DNA of 5,941 nucleotides, taken from NCBI GenBank assembly GCA_021798675.1, contig JAJZGE010000047.1, forward strand, positions 1 through 5,941. Reading direction: 5' to 3'. Positions 5,927 through 5,941 of this stretch are shown in pieces. Origin of the DNA: Pseudomonadota bacterium. GTDB taxonomy: Bacteria > Pseudomonadota > Gammaproteobacteria > Xanthomonadales > Rhodanobacteraceae. The position numbers and the translations under genes are program-made. How positions within the stretch are numbered: the stretch's first letter is position 1; every line of letters begins with the position of its first letter. Below the pieces are notes generated by a model that worked only from the letters and a program-made list of their open reading frames with translations, had not been told where the DNA came from and searched no databases.

Positions 5927-5941
5927 TTACTTCTTGTCGTC
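5927..5941 (-). CDS. dnaK: Chaperone DnaK, last four codons and stop (rest outside window)
   Basis: Reading the minus strand, the last 15 bases give Asp-Asp-Lys-Lys-stop. This matches the acidic-then-lysine tail with which many DnaK proteins end, and its place just upstream of dnaJ fits. With four residues visible, the call rests on context. The stop is 65 bases before the start of the TMEM175-type gene. Confidence 0.75.
   Translation of the reverse strand, partial: DDKK

Overview
This is a high-GC proteobacterial chromosomal segment. Its core gene order, read along the minus strand, is dnaK (last codons only), dnaJ, dapB, carA. That order and the protein sequences best fit a gammaproteobacterium of the Xanthomonadales/Lysobacterales group, perhaps Rhodanobacteraceae. 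This placement is inferred from remembered synteny, not from a search. All genes except one are on the minus strand, so the biological reading direction is from high to low coordinates.

Layout from the right edge leftwards: the last four codons and stop of dnaK (5927-5941); a short gap with a small hairpin; a TMEM175/DUF1211 potassium-channel-type membrane protein (5283-5861) whose stop codon overlaps the dnaJ start by four bases; dnaJ (4162-5286), a complete DnaJ with J domain, G/F region and four zinc-binding CxxCxGxG motifs; a 44-bp gap with a repeated palindrome that can fold over the dapB Shine-Dalgarno; dapB (3320-4117); a 260-bp gap that holds a promoter and a well-formed yybP-ykoY-type manganese riboswitch; and the gene it controls, a CaCA-family cation exchanger (2052-3059). 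A single plus-strand gene, a 2-oxoglutarate/Fe(II) oxygenase-like protein (1347-2042), converges on the exchanger with a 9-bp gap that sits in a hairpin. It is divergent from carA (1-1129, only its last few codons missing), which has its own recognisable promoter.

Functionally, the conserved backbone combines protein folding (DnaK/DnaJ) with lysine/diaminopimelate synthesis (DapB) and carbamoyl phosphate synthesis for arginine and pyrimidines (CarA). Into it are set a channel gene, a metal-controlled exchanger and an oxygenase. The most interesting element is the riboswitch-exchanger pair. The leader predicts that the exchanger handles Mn2+, although by family it would be annotated as a Na+/Ca2+ antiporter. 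Its two alpha-repeats also lack the usual GSN-type residues and carry methionines there. Next in interest is the translationally coupled channel gene between dnaK and dnaJ.

No CRISPR array, tRNA, rRNA, insertion sequence or prophage gene was seen.
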